Origin: Acanthochromis polyacanthus | Taxonomy: Eukaryota > Chordata > Actinopteri > Pomacentridae | Assembly: GCF_021347895.1 (NCBI RefSeq) | Contig: NC_067131.1 | Coordinates: 32,335,411 to 32,399,410 of the forward strand | Direction of reading: 5' to 3' | Length of the DNA: 64,000 nt | Shown here: one piece after another, positions 25,231 to 37,313 of the stretch | Position numbering within the stretch: position 1 is the first letter of the stretch | Layout of the letters: each line of letters begins with the position of its first letter | Program-made: the position numbers and the translations under genes | Notes under the pieces: generated by a model | The model's database searches: none | What the model saw: only the letters and a program-made list of their open reading frames with translations | Told to the model about the DNA's origin: nothing

Positions 25231-26151
25231 TCAGTTGTCTCTCCGGCCGAAGTGGTGTTCTGCATACAGACGGGCCTCCTCTGGGTCGGTGAATGTGGTC
25301 TCGTTCCCGTCGTGTGTCACTCTCAGCTTGGCTGGGTAAAGGAGTCCGAATTTTACCCCGGGCTTGTCTCGTAGTAGGTTCCTGGCTGGGGTGAATGCAG
25401 CTCGGCGCTTGACCATGGCGGGTGAAAAATCTCTGAAGATCTGGATGCGTTGGCCTTGAAATTGGAGGTTTTTGGTTTTAGAAATCTTCTGCATGATGTC
25501 TTCGAGGTCATGGCAGTAGTGCACTCAGAAAATCAGATGCCGTGGCAGGTCGTTGTCTCCGGGACGCTCTCGTAGTACCCTGTGTGCGCGGTCGATCCAT
25601 GGTTTTACATCGAGCTTCAGCACGTCGGTTAGAAGCTGCGCCACAAAGTCCCTAGTTCTCTGGCCGTGTTCTTGTCCTTCTTTAACTCCAGCAATTCTTA
25701 GGTTCTGACGTTTAGATCGTCCCTCTAAGTCCAAGCATTTCTCTGAGAGCTTATCTACTTGTTTGTTCTGCTGTTTCACTTGGGTTCTGAGTTCCACAAC
25801 GATGTCTGAAGTAACATTAGCCGACTCTTCCAAACTTTTTAATGTCTCACTTTGGGAGTCTACTCGGGCATTAACGGCATTAAATGCATTGTCGCTTTCT
25901 TCTCTTAGAGTGGTTATTTCTTCCCTTAAGGTTTTACTCACATCGGCAATTTTTTCATCGATTTTGTTGCAGATATCTGACCTAGCTTGAGCCAATTTGG
26001 TTCGGAGTGAAGCTATAGTGGTCAGCACCTGTTGAGCTTCTGCGTCCTGTCCGCTCATCTCCGGCTTCTCCTTTCCACTCCAAGTCGGGGCGTCAGACGG
26101 GCCTCTATCGTCGCTCGGTTCCGTCTTGGAATTCCCTCTTGTTGTTGGCAT
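25231..26151 (-). pseudogene. LINE ORF1 (coiled coil plus RNA-binding domain), one nonsense codon
   Basis: The frame is 307 codons. It starts MPTTRGNSKTEPSDD and has a long coiled coil (KTLREEITTLREESD and following). It then has an L1 ORF1p-type domain: LEGRSKRQNLRIAGV, IDRAHRVL and RHLIF[stop]VHYCHDLEDIM. The single in-frame TGA at 25,522-25,524 replaces the arginine codon usual at this place. The C-terminus (FTPARNLLRDKPGVKFGLLYPA) is typical of L1 ORF1p. Confidence 0.9.
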
Positions 26152-26312
26152 TCGTGCTGGACCACCTAAGGCAGGAGTGGTGTACTAGCAGATTCTCCCA
26201 AACTTCAGGGTTAAATATACACAGGTTTAAGTTTTAAGTGTAATTTTAAAACGAATTCTGTAGGAGCTATGGCGAGACACGTCCTATCCTTTCATCGCTC
26301 AACAGCGCCCCC

Positions 26313-26375
26313 CAGCAGTTGGATCAGTTTGGAGCAGTTGAGTCGAACAGCATCATGTAGAGGAGAGTCTCCTTC
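26313..26375 (-). pseudogene. ankrd-like repeat exon 4, 5' fragment
   Basis: Acceptor tgtatttcag, then EGDSPLHDAVRLNCSKLIQLL (21 codons), cut by the LINE. EGD(T/S)PLHDAVRLN is the strongest MARP-family signature in the window. The 19 nt nearest the LINE are the target duplication. Confidence 0.9.
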
Positions 26376-26439
26376 CTGAAATACATCAGACAAACATTAG
26401 CACAACTCCACCTGCTGGAGGGAGGAGGAACTACACACA

Positions 26440-26580
26440 GTTCTACATAAAGTACTAAACACAGTTCTACATAGGAGTACTACACAGTTCTACAAAAAGT
26501 ACTAAACACAGTTCTACATAGGAGTACTACACAGTTCTACAAAAAGTACTAAACACAGTTCTACATAGGAGTACTACACA
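26440..26580. repeat. Short minisatellite, about 47-bp compound unit
   Basis: Three copies of cacagttctacataggagtacta alternating with cacagttctacaaaaagtactaaa. It lies about 65 bp into the intron from the acceptor of ankrd repeat exon 4. Confidence 0.9.
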
Positions 26581-26805
26581 TCAGTCCCTTCAGGAATTCG
26601 CGATGTTGCGATGTTGTGCCTGCAGTGGCGGAAACTTCCTGTTTCCGCCACTGCAGGCACACAGCTGAGTTGCCGCTTTTTATCCGCCTTTAAAAGGTTT
26701 TTAATACTCTTAAATACATTAGGCCTTAACATAGAGCTATTTTTAACTTGTGCTTTTACTGGATAAAAGGTTTTAGTCATCGGACTTCTAGATTTTAACG
26801 ACCGA

Positions 26806-28091
26806 ATGCGCTACCACTCGAACATGACAACCATGGAGCCAAATGCTATGGACACCTTCTTACCTGCAGAGGTAGGACACCAGCTCAAAAAAGCCGAAAA
26901 AAAGATCGCCGATCTTCTTGAGGACACTGGACGGCTATCAGACGAGCTGCAGTGGAAGGACTCACTCCTGGCCACCTTCAAATCTCGGCTCCCGGCGTTG
27001 TCCACCTGGTTGGAGACCACGCAGACCGGTGAGCTGAAACAGCATAGCGCCGCTACACTGAGGGACACCGTCATCTGGGAGCCTCCCCCCTCCACCCGTC
27101 AGCGGCCCTCCTGCTCTACCCCGAGCAGTGGGACTTCTTGGTCCGAGGTGGTGGTCCGCAGGCGGAAGAGGGCTCCTGGCGTGTCTTCTGGCGGGGCTTC
27201 GTGCGGGGTTTCTCCCTCCATCAGCATCCCCCTTACCAACAAATTTTCGGCTCTATCTATGAGCGCGGAGCCGATGGTCCGGGGCCCGGCTGATCCCGAT
27301 GCCTCCCATCAAACGAACGCTGTGCCCCGCTGACTGACACCACAGCCTTCCCACCACTCACGGCTGTCAGTGCCCCAGGGGATCATCGTCCAACACCGGG
27401 CCGCTCGCCTCCGTCCTCCCGCCCCTCGGCCCAGCGAAAGCGGCTCCTCATGGACGCAGTGCGATGGCACACGAGGTGTCCTCACCCCCGGGGGCCTGGC
27501 AGGGATGACGGGTTTGCAGAGCCGGCTGCCCCCCCAAAACAACAGGCCACGACGCTCGTCATCGGGGATTCCCTCATCAGAAACGTCCGTCTGAGGGGGG
27601 CGGTCACCCTGTGTTTTCCTGGCGCCACAGTCTCTGACATTACTGAGAAAATCCCAGCCGTCCTGAGCTCTCACCCACAGGTAAACAGGATTGTCATACA
27701 TGTGGGCACCAACGACACCCCCAGACAACAGTCTGAGCTTTTAAAGCGTGACTTCACGCAGCTTTTTAACAAACTCTTACAGCACCAGCTGAGGGTCATT
27801 ATCTCCGGCCCCACCCCCACCTGTGGCAGGGGCATTGGCCGCTTCAGCAGGCTGCTCAGTTTGAACACCTGGCTCTCCTCAGCCTGCAGCTACCATAATG
27901 TTGGCTTTATAGACAATTTTGATGCTTTTTGGGAGAGGAGACATCTTTTTACTTCAGACGGTCTCCACCTGAACAGAGCCGGGGCTCGCCTACTGTCAGC
28001 CAACCTTGCATATGGAGCACAACACACTAAACCCACACTCTCCTCCCATCACCTCAAACATGCTCTATCTGACCAGTCCCCTACTGAATGA
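26806..28091 (+). pseudogene. L2-like ORF1: coiled coil and SGNH/GDSL esterase domain, frameshifted
   Basis: First frame 26,806-27,333: HQLKKAEKKIADLLEDTGRL coiled coil, then SWSEVVVRRRKR and PLTNKFSALS, as in fish L2-type ORF1 proteins. Second frame 27,450-28,091: the esterase blocks are VIGDSLIRN (block I), HVGTNDTPR (block III, G-N-D) and SDGLHLNRAG (block V, D-x-x-H). A frameshift and stop separate the two. The esterase half is nearly intact. L2 and CR1 LINEs are known to carry such esterase ORF1s; its role in retrotransposition is not settled. Confidence 0.88.
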
Positions 28092-29506
28092 TGTCTCCTA
28101 GGTCCCACTTCCTATGTTTTTAGTTCCACCTTTGACACACACAATACTGGACTTGGGTCCCCTGTTTTCACAACCCATTCATCAATTCCTGTTATCATCA
28201 CTCAACGTCTTATAACCAGACCCCACCATGTTCACTCTGTGAATTTTAATAACCTCAGACCTCTCCCAAAACATCAACAGTCCACCCATACAGTCTGTAA
28301 GTCACCTGTCACCATCAACATGGCACTTTTAAACATTCGCTCCCTTTTAAACAAATCTTTTATTATCTACGACCTGATTTTAGACAACAAGGTAGACTGC
28401 TTGTTTTTAACCGAAACGTGGCTGGGTACAGATGCGCCAATTATTCTCACTGAGGCCTCCCCATCAAATTTTAACTTTACATTCTCCCTGAGAAGTGGCA
28501 GGAAAGGTGGTGGTACTGCATCAATAGTTAATAATTCACTAAAGCCAAAAGAAATTAAATTAGATCAGTACACCACCTTTGAGCACCATGCAGTTGTTTT
28601 TAACAGCCCGTCAATTCTTTGTATCACTGTTTACAGACCTCCAAAATATGATTCTGTTTTTATCAGTGAATTTTCTGAATTTTTATCTATTATCCATGCC
28701 ACTTACAATTTTATCATTATATCTGGTGATTTTAACATACACATAGACAATCCATCTGATTCTATGGCAAAAGAGTTTTTAAATTTACTGAGTTGCTTGG
28801 ATTTTAATCAGCATGTCACACAGCCAAGTCACAAAGGGGGACACACACTCGATTTAGTCCTCAGCTATGGCCTGTCAGCCAGTGTGTCCTCTGTTGTTGA
28901 CTTGGCTGTGTCGGACCATTACTGTGTGTTTTTTAATATCATGTTTTATTCAATGGGAGACCTTGGTGCGAACTGTCAGGAAACGCTATTTTACTTCAGA
29001 AGTAGCTGCAAATTTTATCGAAATCTTGGATAAGCATCCTCCAGCTCCTTCACCTGCGTCCTGTGATTTTATCGTTGAACATTTTATTAATAAATTAGAA
29101 AAAACTATTGATCTTGTTGCTCCACTGACCACAAAGAAAGTGTTGCCTAAGCGCTCACCCCCGTGGAAAAACGAAGACATCAGAAGATTGAAAAGCAATT
29201 GCAGAGTAGCTGAACGGAGATGGAGAAAAAATAAGATAACAGTTCACTATCAGATATACCGTGAACAACTAAAAATGTACAACAGTGCTCTCAGGCACGC
29301 AAGAACAACGTATTTTACTAACATAATTACTGCTCAAAAAAATAACCCTAAAATCCTTTTCAACACCATTGATCTTTTAATCAACCCAGATTTTAACAGA
29401 CACCAAATCACTCCCTCGGACTCTCTTTGTGAAGCCTTTGCAGACCACTTCAGGGGTAAAATTGATTTTATAAGATCCTCTATTTCATCTAATCAGAATA
29501 CTGTTT

Positions 29507-32240
29507 AACTTGCCAAAAGTGTCTCAGGAACATGTTGAAATGCTCGATTCTCCGATAACCGAAGTGGAAATCAGAAAGGCAATCTCACTGATGAAAGCTG
29601 GAAAATCTCCAGGTTATGACGGATTCCCTGCAGAGTATTATAAAATCTATATAGATGTCCTCGCTCCTGTCTTACAAAAAGTATATGAGGAAGCTTTTCA
29701 AAGAGAACACATTCCCCCAACTTTTAACGAAGCACTAATATCTCTGATACCAAAAAGGACAAAGATAATACAGACCCATCGAATTTCAGGCCAATTAGCC
29801 TGCTGAACTTGGACTGTAAAATACTCACTAAAGTGCTGGCCCTGCGATTACAAAAAATTTTAAGTACTATTATACATCCTAACCAGACGGGCTTTATGAA
29901 AACTCGGTCTTCCTCTGACCATATTCGAATATTATTGCATTTAATGTGGTCGAGTCAATCTAGTGATGCACCAGTAGCAGCCTTCTCCTTAGATGCGGAG
30001 AAGGCGTTTGATAAAGTTGAATGGAGTTTCCTTTTCCTGGCTTTATCTCGATTTGGCTTTGGATCGCACTTTATTAAATGGGTCAAAATACTATATAAGG
30101 AACCAAAGGCGGCAGTTATTTCCAATGGGATAATTTCACAATTTTTTGGTATATCACGTGGGGCCCGACAAGGGTGCTCGCTGAGCCCCCTGTTATTTCT
30201 CATTTTTATTGAAACATTAGCAGCGAGTATCCGATCAAATGAAGGAATTAAAGGAGTGTCAATTGGCCAGCATGAAAACAAATTACTTCTATATGCTGAT
30301 GACATTTTAGCTATTATTACTGATCCACAATCTTCTTTACCACATCTTTTGGGTACTATAGACTTATTTTCAAAAATGTCGGGGTATACTGTAAATTGGG
30401 GAAAATCTGAAGTTATGCCTTTATCATTTCATTGTTCTTCCAACATGGTAGAGAAATTTAAATTTAAATGGGTGCCCAAGGGGATGAAATATTTGGGGAT
30501 CAAACTTAGTCAAGATTTGGAGGAGATACCTCAGCTAAATTTTACTCCAGTTCTGTTAAAAATTAAAACAAATTTGGAGAAATGGGAAAAGCTAAAATTG
30601 TCACTGTGGGGTAAGATCAATGTTATAAAAATGGTTATAGCTCCACAAGTTCAGTATTTATTAATGATGATACCAATGGAAATTCCGCCTATCTTCTTTA
30701 AACAGTATGAAAGTCTGATCAAACAGTTTCTATGGGAAGGAAAAAGAGCAAGAATAAAACTGAGTAAATTGTATGCACCTAAGGAAAAAGGTGGTTTAGG
30801 ATTGCCTGATGTAAATTTGTATTGTATGTCTTTTGAAATGGCCAAATTGGTTAAATACTGGGAGAAATCAAAGCAGGGACAAGAATGGATAAATATAGAA
30901 ACAGAAATTTGTTCACCATTTGATCCCAAAAATATACTGTCTCAGAAATTTGATAATACTAACCCAGTGCTTACTCATTCTTGCCAAGTATGGCTGAAGG
31001 CACATAAAATGATTAAGATATCACATCAAGTACAAAAGTATTCATCTCTTTGGAATAACACAGCAATATGCATTGGTAAACACCAGTATTCTGGAGGCAG
31101 TGGCATTCCTGTGGCATATATACTATTGAAAATTTATATAATGATGGGCAATTTGTGTCTTACACAGATCTCATTGAAAGATTTAAATTAGAAAGGAAAG
31201 ACAATTTTTGGAAATATTTGCAAATGAGACATTGCGTGTCTACAAAATTCAAAGAGGGTGGTGATAATGTAATTTCTGAGTATATCCAGATGCCACGGGA
31301 ACGTCATACAGCTTCACAGTTTTACAGGCTCTTGAATAACACCCGCAATAGTGAATCTGTTAATATCAAACTTTTATGGCAGAGAGATCTAAAGGTAGAT
31401 TTTTCAAATGAGAGGTGGTCAGATATTTTATCAGATAATGGGAAATACGTGAAGGAAGCAAGAAGTAAATGTATACAGTATAAACTATTGCACAGATATT
31501 ATCATACCCCGGTCAGACTACACGGTATGAAACTTGCATCAGACAACCTGTGCTGGAAATGTAAAGTTGAGGTGGGAACATTCTTACATTGTATGTGGGA
31601 ATGCGCTCTAATATCACCTTTTTGGACAAAGGTCATTGAAGTTTTAAGTCACTGGGCTGGTTCACAGATGCCCTTGACCCCAGAGCTGTGCTTACTTGGT
31701 GAAAGATGTCAAATGCCTAATGTTTCAAAGAATGTTTTCAGTATTGTTATGACTGGACTGGTGACAGCATCCAGAATAATTCTGAGACATTGGAAAACCA
31801 CTGTGCGTCCGGAAGTGAAAGACTGGATTAAAACCATGGCAGAGACAGCCTCTTATGAATCTATGCTTTACAAATTAAAAGCCACCATGGAGGACGAAGA
31901 CACTAAATGGGACTCATTCTGGAGTTTTCTCAAACAAAATCTGATTTATACTGATGTATAAAATAATACTTTTTGGTTTGTTTGTTTTTGTTTTTAAATA
32001 ATAGCTGTCTGGATTTGCTTCTGTTTTAGTTGCAGGAAACAATGTAACTTCTTTGTACTTGCATTTGCAATACGTGTGACTCTAAAGGGAAAGGGGTGGG
32101 GGTGCGCCAACCAAATTTTGTGTTTTTTTTTTTTTGTTTGTTCTGTTTTGTTTTGTTCTGTTTTGTGTTTTTCCCTGTTTTGTAAATTTTAGAAAAAGTT
32201 TTTTGAAAATCAATAAAAAATTTAAATCACAAAAAAAAAA
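29507..32240 (+). mobile_element. 5'-truncated L1/Tx1 LINE nested in the L2-like LINE
   Basis: GAATACTGTTT is duplicated at 29,496-29,506 and 32,241-32,251. The insert ends with AATAAAAAATTTAAATC and a 10-A tail at 32,231-32,240. The orientation is plus. It begins inside the RT domain, so the endonuclease and ORF1 are absent, as expected for abortive target-primed reverse transcription. Confidence 0.95.
29510..31961 (+). pseudogene. L1/Tx1 ORF2 fragment: reverse transcriptase and C-terminal knuckle
   Basis: Three overlapping frames: 29,510-29,806 (AGKSPGYDGFPAEYYK), 29,809-31,191 (IHPNQTGFMKTRSSSDH, LDAEKAFDKVEW, GARQGCSLSPLLF, YADDILAII) and 31,155-31,961 (CWKCKVEVGTFLHCMWECA, ending at a TAA before the 3' UTR). 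The RT core has its expected aspartates. Two frame breaks remain. It is a different, younger-looking copy from the minus-strand LINE at 20.4-26.3 kb and shares its domain order. Confidence 0.92.
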
Positions 32241-33020
32241 GAATACTGTTTCTAATACAGTAGAAAGCTTGTTTTTACCTGAGGAAACACTGGACAGTTC
32301 TGCACTGGTTGATGCTGAGATGCTTGGTAGAGTTTTCTCTCGAGTAAAACCAACAACCTGCCTTTTAGACCCAATTCCCACATCACTTTTTAAAACACTT
32401 TATGGATTCCTTGAAGTCGAGCTTTTAAATATAGTGAATTGTTCCCTTCAGACGGGCTCTTTCCCTGCTGCTCTTAAAACAGCAGTAGTGGGACCATTTC
32501 TGAAGAAGAACAATTTGGATCCTAATGTTCTTAATAACTACAGGCCAGTGTCCAACTTACCATTTTTAAGCAAAATTTTAGAAAAACTTGTTTTTATTCA
32601 GCTGAACGATTTTTTAAATCGCCATTCTATTCTTGAGACATTTCAATCTGGATTTAGGACGAACCACAGTACAGAGACTGCACTACTGAAAATTGTTAAT
32701 GATTTTAGGTGCAACCTGGACTCACACAAGCTTACAGTCCTTGTGCTGCTGGATCTAAGCGCTGCTTTTGATACAGTAGATCACATGATTCTTTAAAATA
32801 GACTAAGACACCTAGTAGGCCTCTCTGGTACTGCCTTTCAATGGTTCAGTTCTTATCTCACAGATCAAAAATTCCTTGTAAGTCTGGACACATGCTCTTC
32901 AGGGATCCATGAAATAAAATGTGGTGTTCCCCAAGGCTCAATTTTAGGCCCCATACTTTTTAACCTATATATGCTTCCATTGGGAGACGTCATCAGGAGG
33001 AATGGTGTCACGTTCCACAG

Positions 33021-34925
33021 CTCCGTTGTGTTTACCGCCTCCTAAACAACCGGCGTGCAGCCATTCATTCTTTTGCCTTCTTTCATTAATAAAATCTCAG
33101 CAAATGCCCAAAGAACATGTCAAAAAGAAAAGCAACCGACATCAGAGCTTTTTTCACAACACAGAAATGCAACGTAAGCAATAGCACTGATATTTGTACA
33201 GTTACTGTACAATAACTCCATGAATATAACGGAGTATACCTTGTGGTTTAGCTAGCAGGACCAATTTGACTACCATTACTGTCGTCAACAACTTTAGTTA
33301 ATAAATGACAACTGAAACATTTTGGCCTTATGAGCCATTTTATCAAAACTCTGTCCATCCATACAGCCACGTTCTGGCTTTCACTGAGGCAAATTAAAAC
33401 AATCTGGTAATACTTAGTAATCACCACTAGATGTCCTCAAATATCTTTAGACTCAACACGCTAACATACCAAATATAAACATTTACATTTTTTGCCATGG
33501 TTAAAATGCTCTGGCACCATGAAAGAAATATATTAAAATGGTAACCTTACCATTGACACAAGTACAGACATTATTGAACATTCAAGGTACGTGAAACACA
33601 GAAAACCATCAATCTCAGGTGTGTTTTTCCATTATTTTATTTGTCTAGGATCAGTGTTCAACAGAAATAAACAAAGAGCTGCCAGAGCAGGTGACTGAGA
33701 ATGAAGAGGTGAGGTCTACACAAACAAATAAAGAAGATCAGAGCTAGTGAGGTTATCCTGTAGGTTACAGATTACTAGTTACAACGTAAGTGTAATATGT
33801 ACTTATTTGATCACATCAAAGTGTCTTAATTATTTTTCTAATAAATTATTATACAGTCTTTGGTTAAAAGACATTACCATTGATGTTGAATATTGATCTC
33901 ATTTGCCAACTCAGCTTGGACGAACAAAGTTGTCCAGATATCTGAAAAATTACATTGTAGAAATGTTAGCGGTAAATACTAAAAAAAAGAGTAACATTTG
34001 CAGTATATGCTGCATCGTTACCTGATATAATATGCTAACACCACAAAGTAACATTATGACCCATTAGGTAATAGTGGCAGCAAAAAAAAGCACGAGTACT
34101 AATTAACTGGGTTTTGTTTTAAAATATTATAAGTGCTTAAGGATGGGTGATGACCCCCCCTACCCCAGCACCACCACCCCCCAGTCACAAGCCAGCAAAA
34201 TGTCACTGTGACCTGAGATCAAAACATGAGAGCCCTGAGTACATCTTTATACAAAGAGAAGCTTCTTTAGTTTCAGTACGTGGTGCTAACCCAGGGACGA
34301 TCATTATTAGTGATAATTAACGTCAGCTCGGCTCCATCCCCACTGAGGTATTGCTAAGATAAGGCCGAACAGCTTCAAAATGCTGAAATTCATCTGGCAT
34401 CCCATATTCTAACTGGATTTGGTCTTATTGTATCAGGAATAATGCACATTTTCCTGACAGAGCGTTTTACTCATGGCAAATTGTACCATTAGTACATTTG
34501 GTATGATAGTGTGTTCAGTGCAGTTATTCAAAGACATCCACTCCTCAAAACAACCCCCCCCCCCTTGCATATATTTATTAAATATGATAATCACAGGGTT
34601 AAACAAGCAAACAAGTTTTCAAACTCACCACAGCCATTGTCAGATGGAAATGCACACCCTGAGTCGGAGCTTCCGCTTGGCACAGGCGCAAATTTAGCAT
34701 CTACACGTTTTTTTTTAACCTCATGAAGGTGTGCTGCATGTCTGTGCAACTCTCGGCCGAGTGCGGATGGTGCGTTCAGGAGCGTCGGAATTTTCTATAC
34801 TACTGAAAATAACTGGGTTTACAACGGCTTACATGTGAAGAATTTGAATGTGTTGGAGACAAAATGACCCCTGACAAAAGTGGGGGGGACACGTCCCCAC
34901 TGTCCCCCCTAAACTGACGCCTATG
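33021..34925. mobile_element. Decayed DNA-transposon-like sequence, right end only
   Basis: The right end gtccccactgtcccccctaaactgacgcctatg has the look of a fish hAT-type terminus. A short frame at 33,002-33,184 reads PKEHVKKKSNRHQSFFHNTE, similar in style to the N-terminus of hAT-like transposases. A partner terminus was not found and the left limit is set only by the end of the L2 RT. This is a tentative call. Confidence 0.4.
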
Positions 34926-35188
34926 CACATAGTACTAAGCCTGTTGGCCTGGCCTGATTCTGTTGGAGGTTTGTCCCCTCTCTGTTCCAGAGGTTTTTTG
35001 TTCCTTCCCACCGTCGCTCATAAAAGACGACTTCAGATTATTGTTTTCAGCTGTTTAGGATTCCGACATCTGTCAATGACCAGGACGTGTTCTGAATCTG
35101 TGCTGTAGAAATAAAACTGACTCCTGGCATGTGTTTGCTGTAGAAACATACAATAATAAACCGGGAAGACACACGTGTTGAGGCTCAT
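34926..35188. other. Unassigned sequence with a plus-strand AATAAA
   Basis: Contains gaaataaaactgactcc near 35,108 on the plus strand. It may be the 3' end of a dispersed repeat. No gene leads into it. Confidence 0.35.
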
Positions 35189-35437
<249 letters not shown>

Positions 35438-35471
35438 GTAGCAGTATCAGTAGTACTGTCTGTACTAGTAC

Positions 35472-35570
35472 CTTGTCTGTAGCAGTGATGTCTCCTCCGT
35501 GGTCCAACAGCAGCTTGAGGACAGACAGATGTCCTCCTCGACACGCAGAATGAAGACATGTGGACCACAG
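35472..35570 (-). pseudogene. ankrd-like repeat exon 2 (intact exon)
   Basis: 99 bp, 33 codons, acceptor gctgtatccag and donor AAG|gtacta. It reads LWSTCLHSACRGGHLSVLKL then LLDHGGDITATDK. RGG(N/H)L-V(L/V)KLL is the MARP repeat 2 signature. The exon is undamaged, but the gene around it is broken. Confidence 0.9.
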
Positions 35571-35604
35571 CTGGATACAGCAGGAAAGTTAACACTTGGA
35601 AACA

Positions 35605-37065
35605 GTTCTAAGCCCTGTAGACCTGGTTCTAAGCCCTGTAGACCTGGTTCTAACCCCTTTAGACCTGGTTCTAAACCCTGTAGACCTGGTTCGAAACCCT
35701 GTAGACCTGGTTCTAACCCCTTTAGACCTGGTTCTAAGCCCTGTAGACCTGGTTCTAAACCCTGTAGACCTGGTTCTAAGCCATGTAGACCTGGTTCTAA
35801 CCCCTTTAGACCTGGTTCTAACCCCTGTAGACCTGGTTCTAACCCCTTTAGACCTGGTTCTAAACCCTGTAGACCTGGTTCTAAGCCCTGTAGACCTGGT
35901 TCTAACCCCTTTAGACCTGGTTCTAACCCCTGTAGACCTGGTTCTAACCCCTTTAGACCTGGTTCTAAACCCTGTAGACCTGGTTCTAAGCCCTGTAGAC
36001 CTGGTTCTAAACCCTGTAGACCTGGTTCTAACCCCTGTAGACCTGGTTCTAAACCCTGTAGACCTGGTTCTAACCCCTTTAGACCTGGTTCTAAGCCCTG
36101 TAGACCTGGTTCTAAATCCTGTAGACCTGGTTCTAAGCCCTGTAGACCTGGTTCTAAGCCCTGTAGACCTGGTTCTAAACCCTGTAGACCTGGTTCTAAG
36201 CCCTGTAGACCTGGTTCTAAGCCCTGTAGACCTGGTTCTAACCCCTGTAGACCTGGTTCTAAACCCTGTAGACCTGGTTCTAAGCCCTGTAGACCTGGTT
36301 CTAAGCCCTGTAGACCTGGTTCTAACCCCTTTAGACCTGGTTCTAAACCCTGTAGACCTGGTTCTAAACCCTGTAGACCTGGTTCTAACCCCTTTAGACC
36401 TGGTTCTAAGCCCTGTAGACCTGGTTCTAAACCCTGTAGACCTGGTTCTAAGCCATGTAGACCTGGTTCTAACCCCTTTAGACCTGGTTCTAACCCCTGT
36501 AGACCTGGTTCTAACCCCTTTAGACCTGGTTCTAAACCCTGTAGACCTGGTTCTAAGCCCTGTAGACCTGGTTCTAACCCCTTTAGACCTGGTTCTAACC
36601 CCTGTAGACCTGGTTCTAACCCCTTTAGACCTGGTTCTAAGCCCTGTAGACCTGGTTCTAAGCCCTGTAGACCTGGTTCTAAACCCTGTAGACCTGGTTC
36701 TAACCCCTGTAGACCTGGTTCTAAACCCTGTAGACCTGGTTCTAACCCCTTTAGACCTGGTTCTAAGCCCTGTAGACCTGGTTCTAAGCCCTGTAGACCT
36801 GGTTCTAACCCCTTTAGACCTGGTTCTAAGCCCTGTAGACCTGGTTCTAAACCCTGTAGACCTGGTTCTAAGCCCTGTAGACCTGGTTCTAAGCCCTGTA
36901 GACCTGGTTCTAACCCCTTTAGACCTGGTTCTAAGCCCTGTAGACCTGGTTCTAAACCCTGTAGACCTGGTTCTAACCCCTGTAGACCTGGTTCTAAACC
37001 CTGTAGACCTGGTTCTAAACCCTGTAGACCTGGTTCTAAACCCTGTAGACCTGGTTCTACGTGTG
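35605..37065. repeat. 21-bp minisatellite (gacctggttctaagccctgta)
   Basis: About 70 copies at an exact 21-bp period, with variants at three positions (aagccctg, aaaccctg, aaccccttt, aacccctgt). Because 21 is a multiple of three, at least four of six frames stay open for over 500 codons. It fills the intron between ankrd repeat exons 1 and 2. Blocks of variant order recur (for example around 35,600 and 36,340). Confidence 0.97.
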
Positions 37066-37082
37066 GACATGAAGAACGGTAC

Positions 37083-37181
37083 CTTGTCCCTATGGTGGAC
37101 GTCTGCTCCAGCCTCCAGCAGCTTAGAAACGACCTTGGTGTGTCCCTGAGAACTGGCTCTGTGCAGACCTGTACGCTCAAA
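37083..37181 (-). pseudogene. ankrd-like repeat exon 1 (intact exon)
   Basis: 99 bp, 33 codons, acceptor atgttgttgcag and donor AAG|gtaccg. It reads FERTGLHRASSQGHTKVVSK then LLEAGADVHHRDK. (Y/F)xRTxLHRAxxxGHxxxVxKLxEAGA matches MARP repeat 1. It is the most 5' exon I can identify. Confidence 0.9.
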
Positions 37182-37313
37182 CTGCAACAACATGGTTCCA
37201 CAGGCATGTTTTCAGACCACGCTAAGACTTCAGAACATACTAAGATCATGTAATATTTACACCACATTAGTGCTTTCAGATCACGTTCCTCTGAACATCT
37301 GGATGATCCAGAC

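Larger units (their letters stand above)
20430..26312 (-). mobile_element. Full-length L1/Tx1-type LINE inserted in an exon
   Basis: A 19-bp duplication (cagcagttggatcagtttg) lies at 20,411-20,429 and 26,313-26,331 and defines a 5.88-kb element on the minus strand. It has an ORF1 (25,231-26,151) and an ORF2 (about 20,916-24,800), with short UTRs. The 3' end on the minus strand lies at 20,430. No long poly-A is left. The element carries several frame breaks and a 300-bp insertion, so it is inactive. Confidence 0.93.
26581..33020 (+). mobile_element. L2-like LINE with esterase ORF1, split by a later LINE and 3'-truncated
   Basis: Includes a 5' region with a perfect hairpin (26,615-26,661), an ORF1 with coiled coil and SGNH esterase (26,806-28,091), an ORF2 endonuclease (28,239-29,033) and RT (32,252-33,020). 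The RT stops at GVTFHS, just before the YADD block. A 2.73-kb LINE is nested at 29,507-32,240. The start coordinate is approximate because no target duplication can be seen. Confidence 0.88.
28239..33020 (+). pseudogene. L2-like ORF2: endonuclease and N-terminal RT, interrupted
   Basis: Endonuclease 28,239-29,033: MALLNIRSLLNKS, TETWLGTD, SGDFNIHID and AVSDHYCV. Linker 28,867-29,506 after a frameshift (SPPWKNEDIRRLKSNCR). Then, beyond the nested LINE, RT from 32,252: DPIPTSLFK, NNYRPVSNLPFLSKILEK, FQSGFRTNHSTETALL, LDLSAAFDTVDH and GVPQGSILGPILFNLYM. A stop occurs at about 32,794. The RT ends before the YADD motif at about 33,020. Confidence 0.88.
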
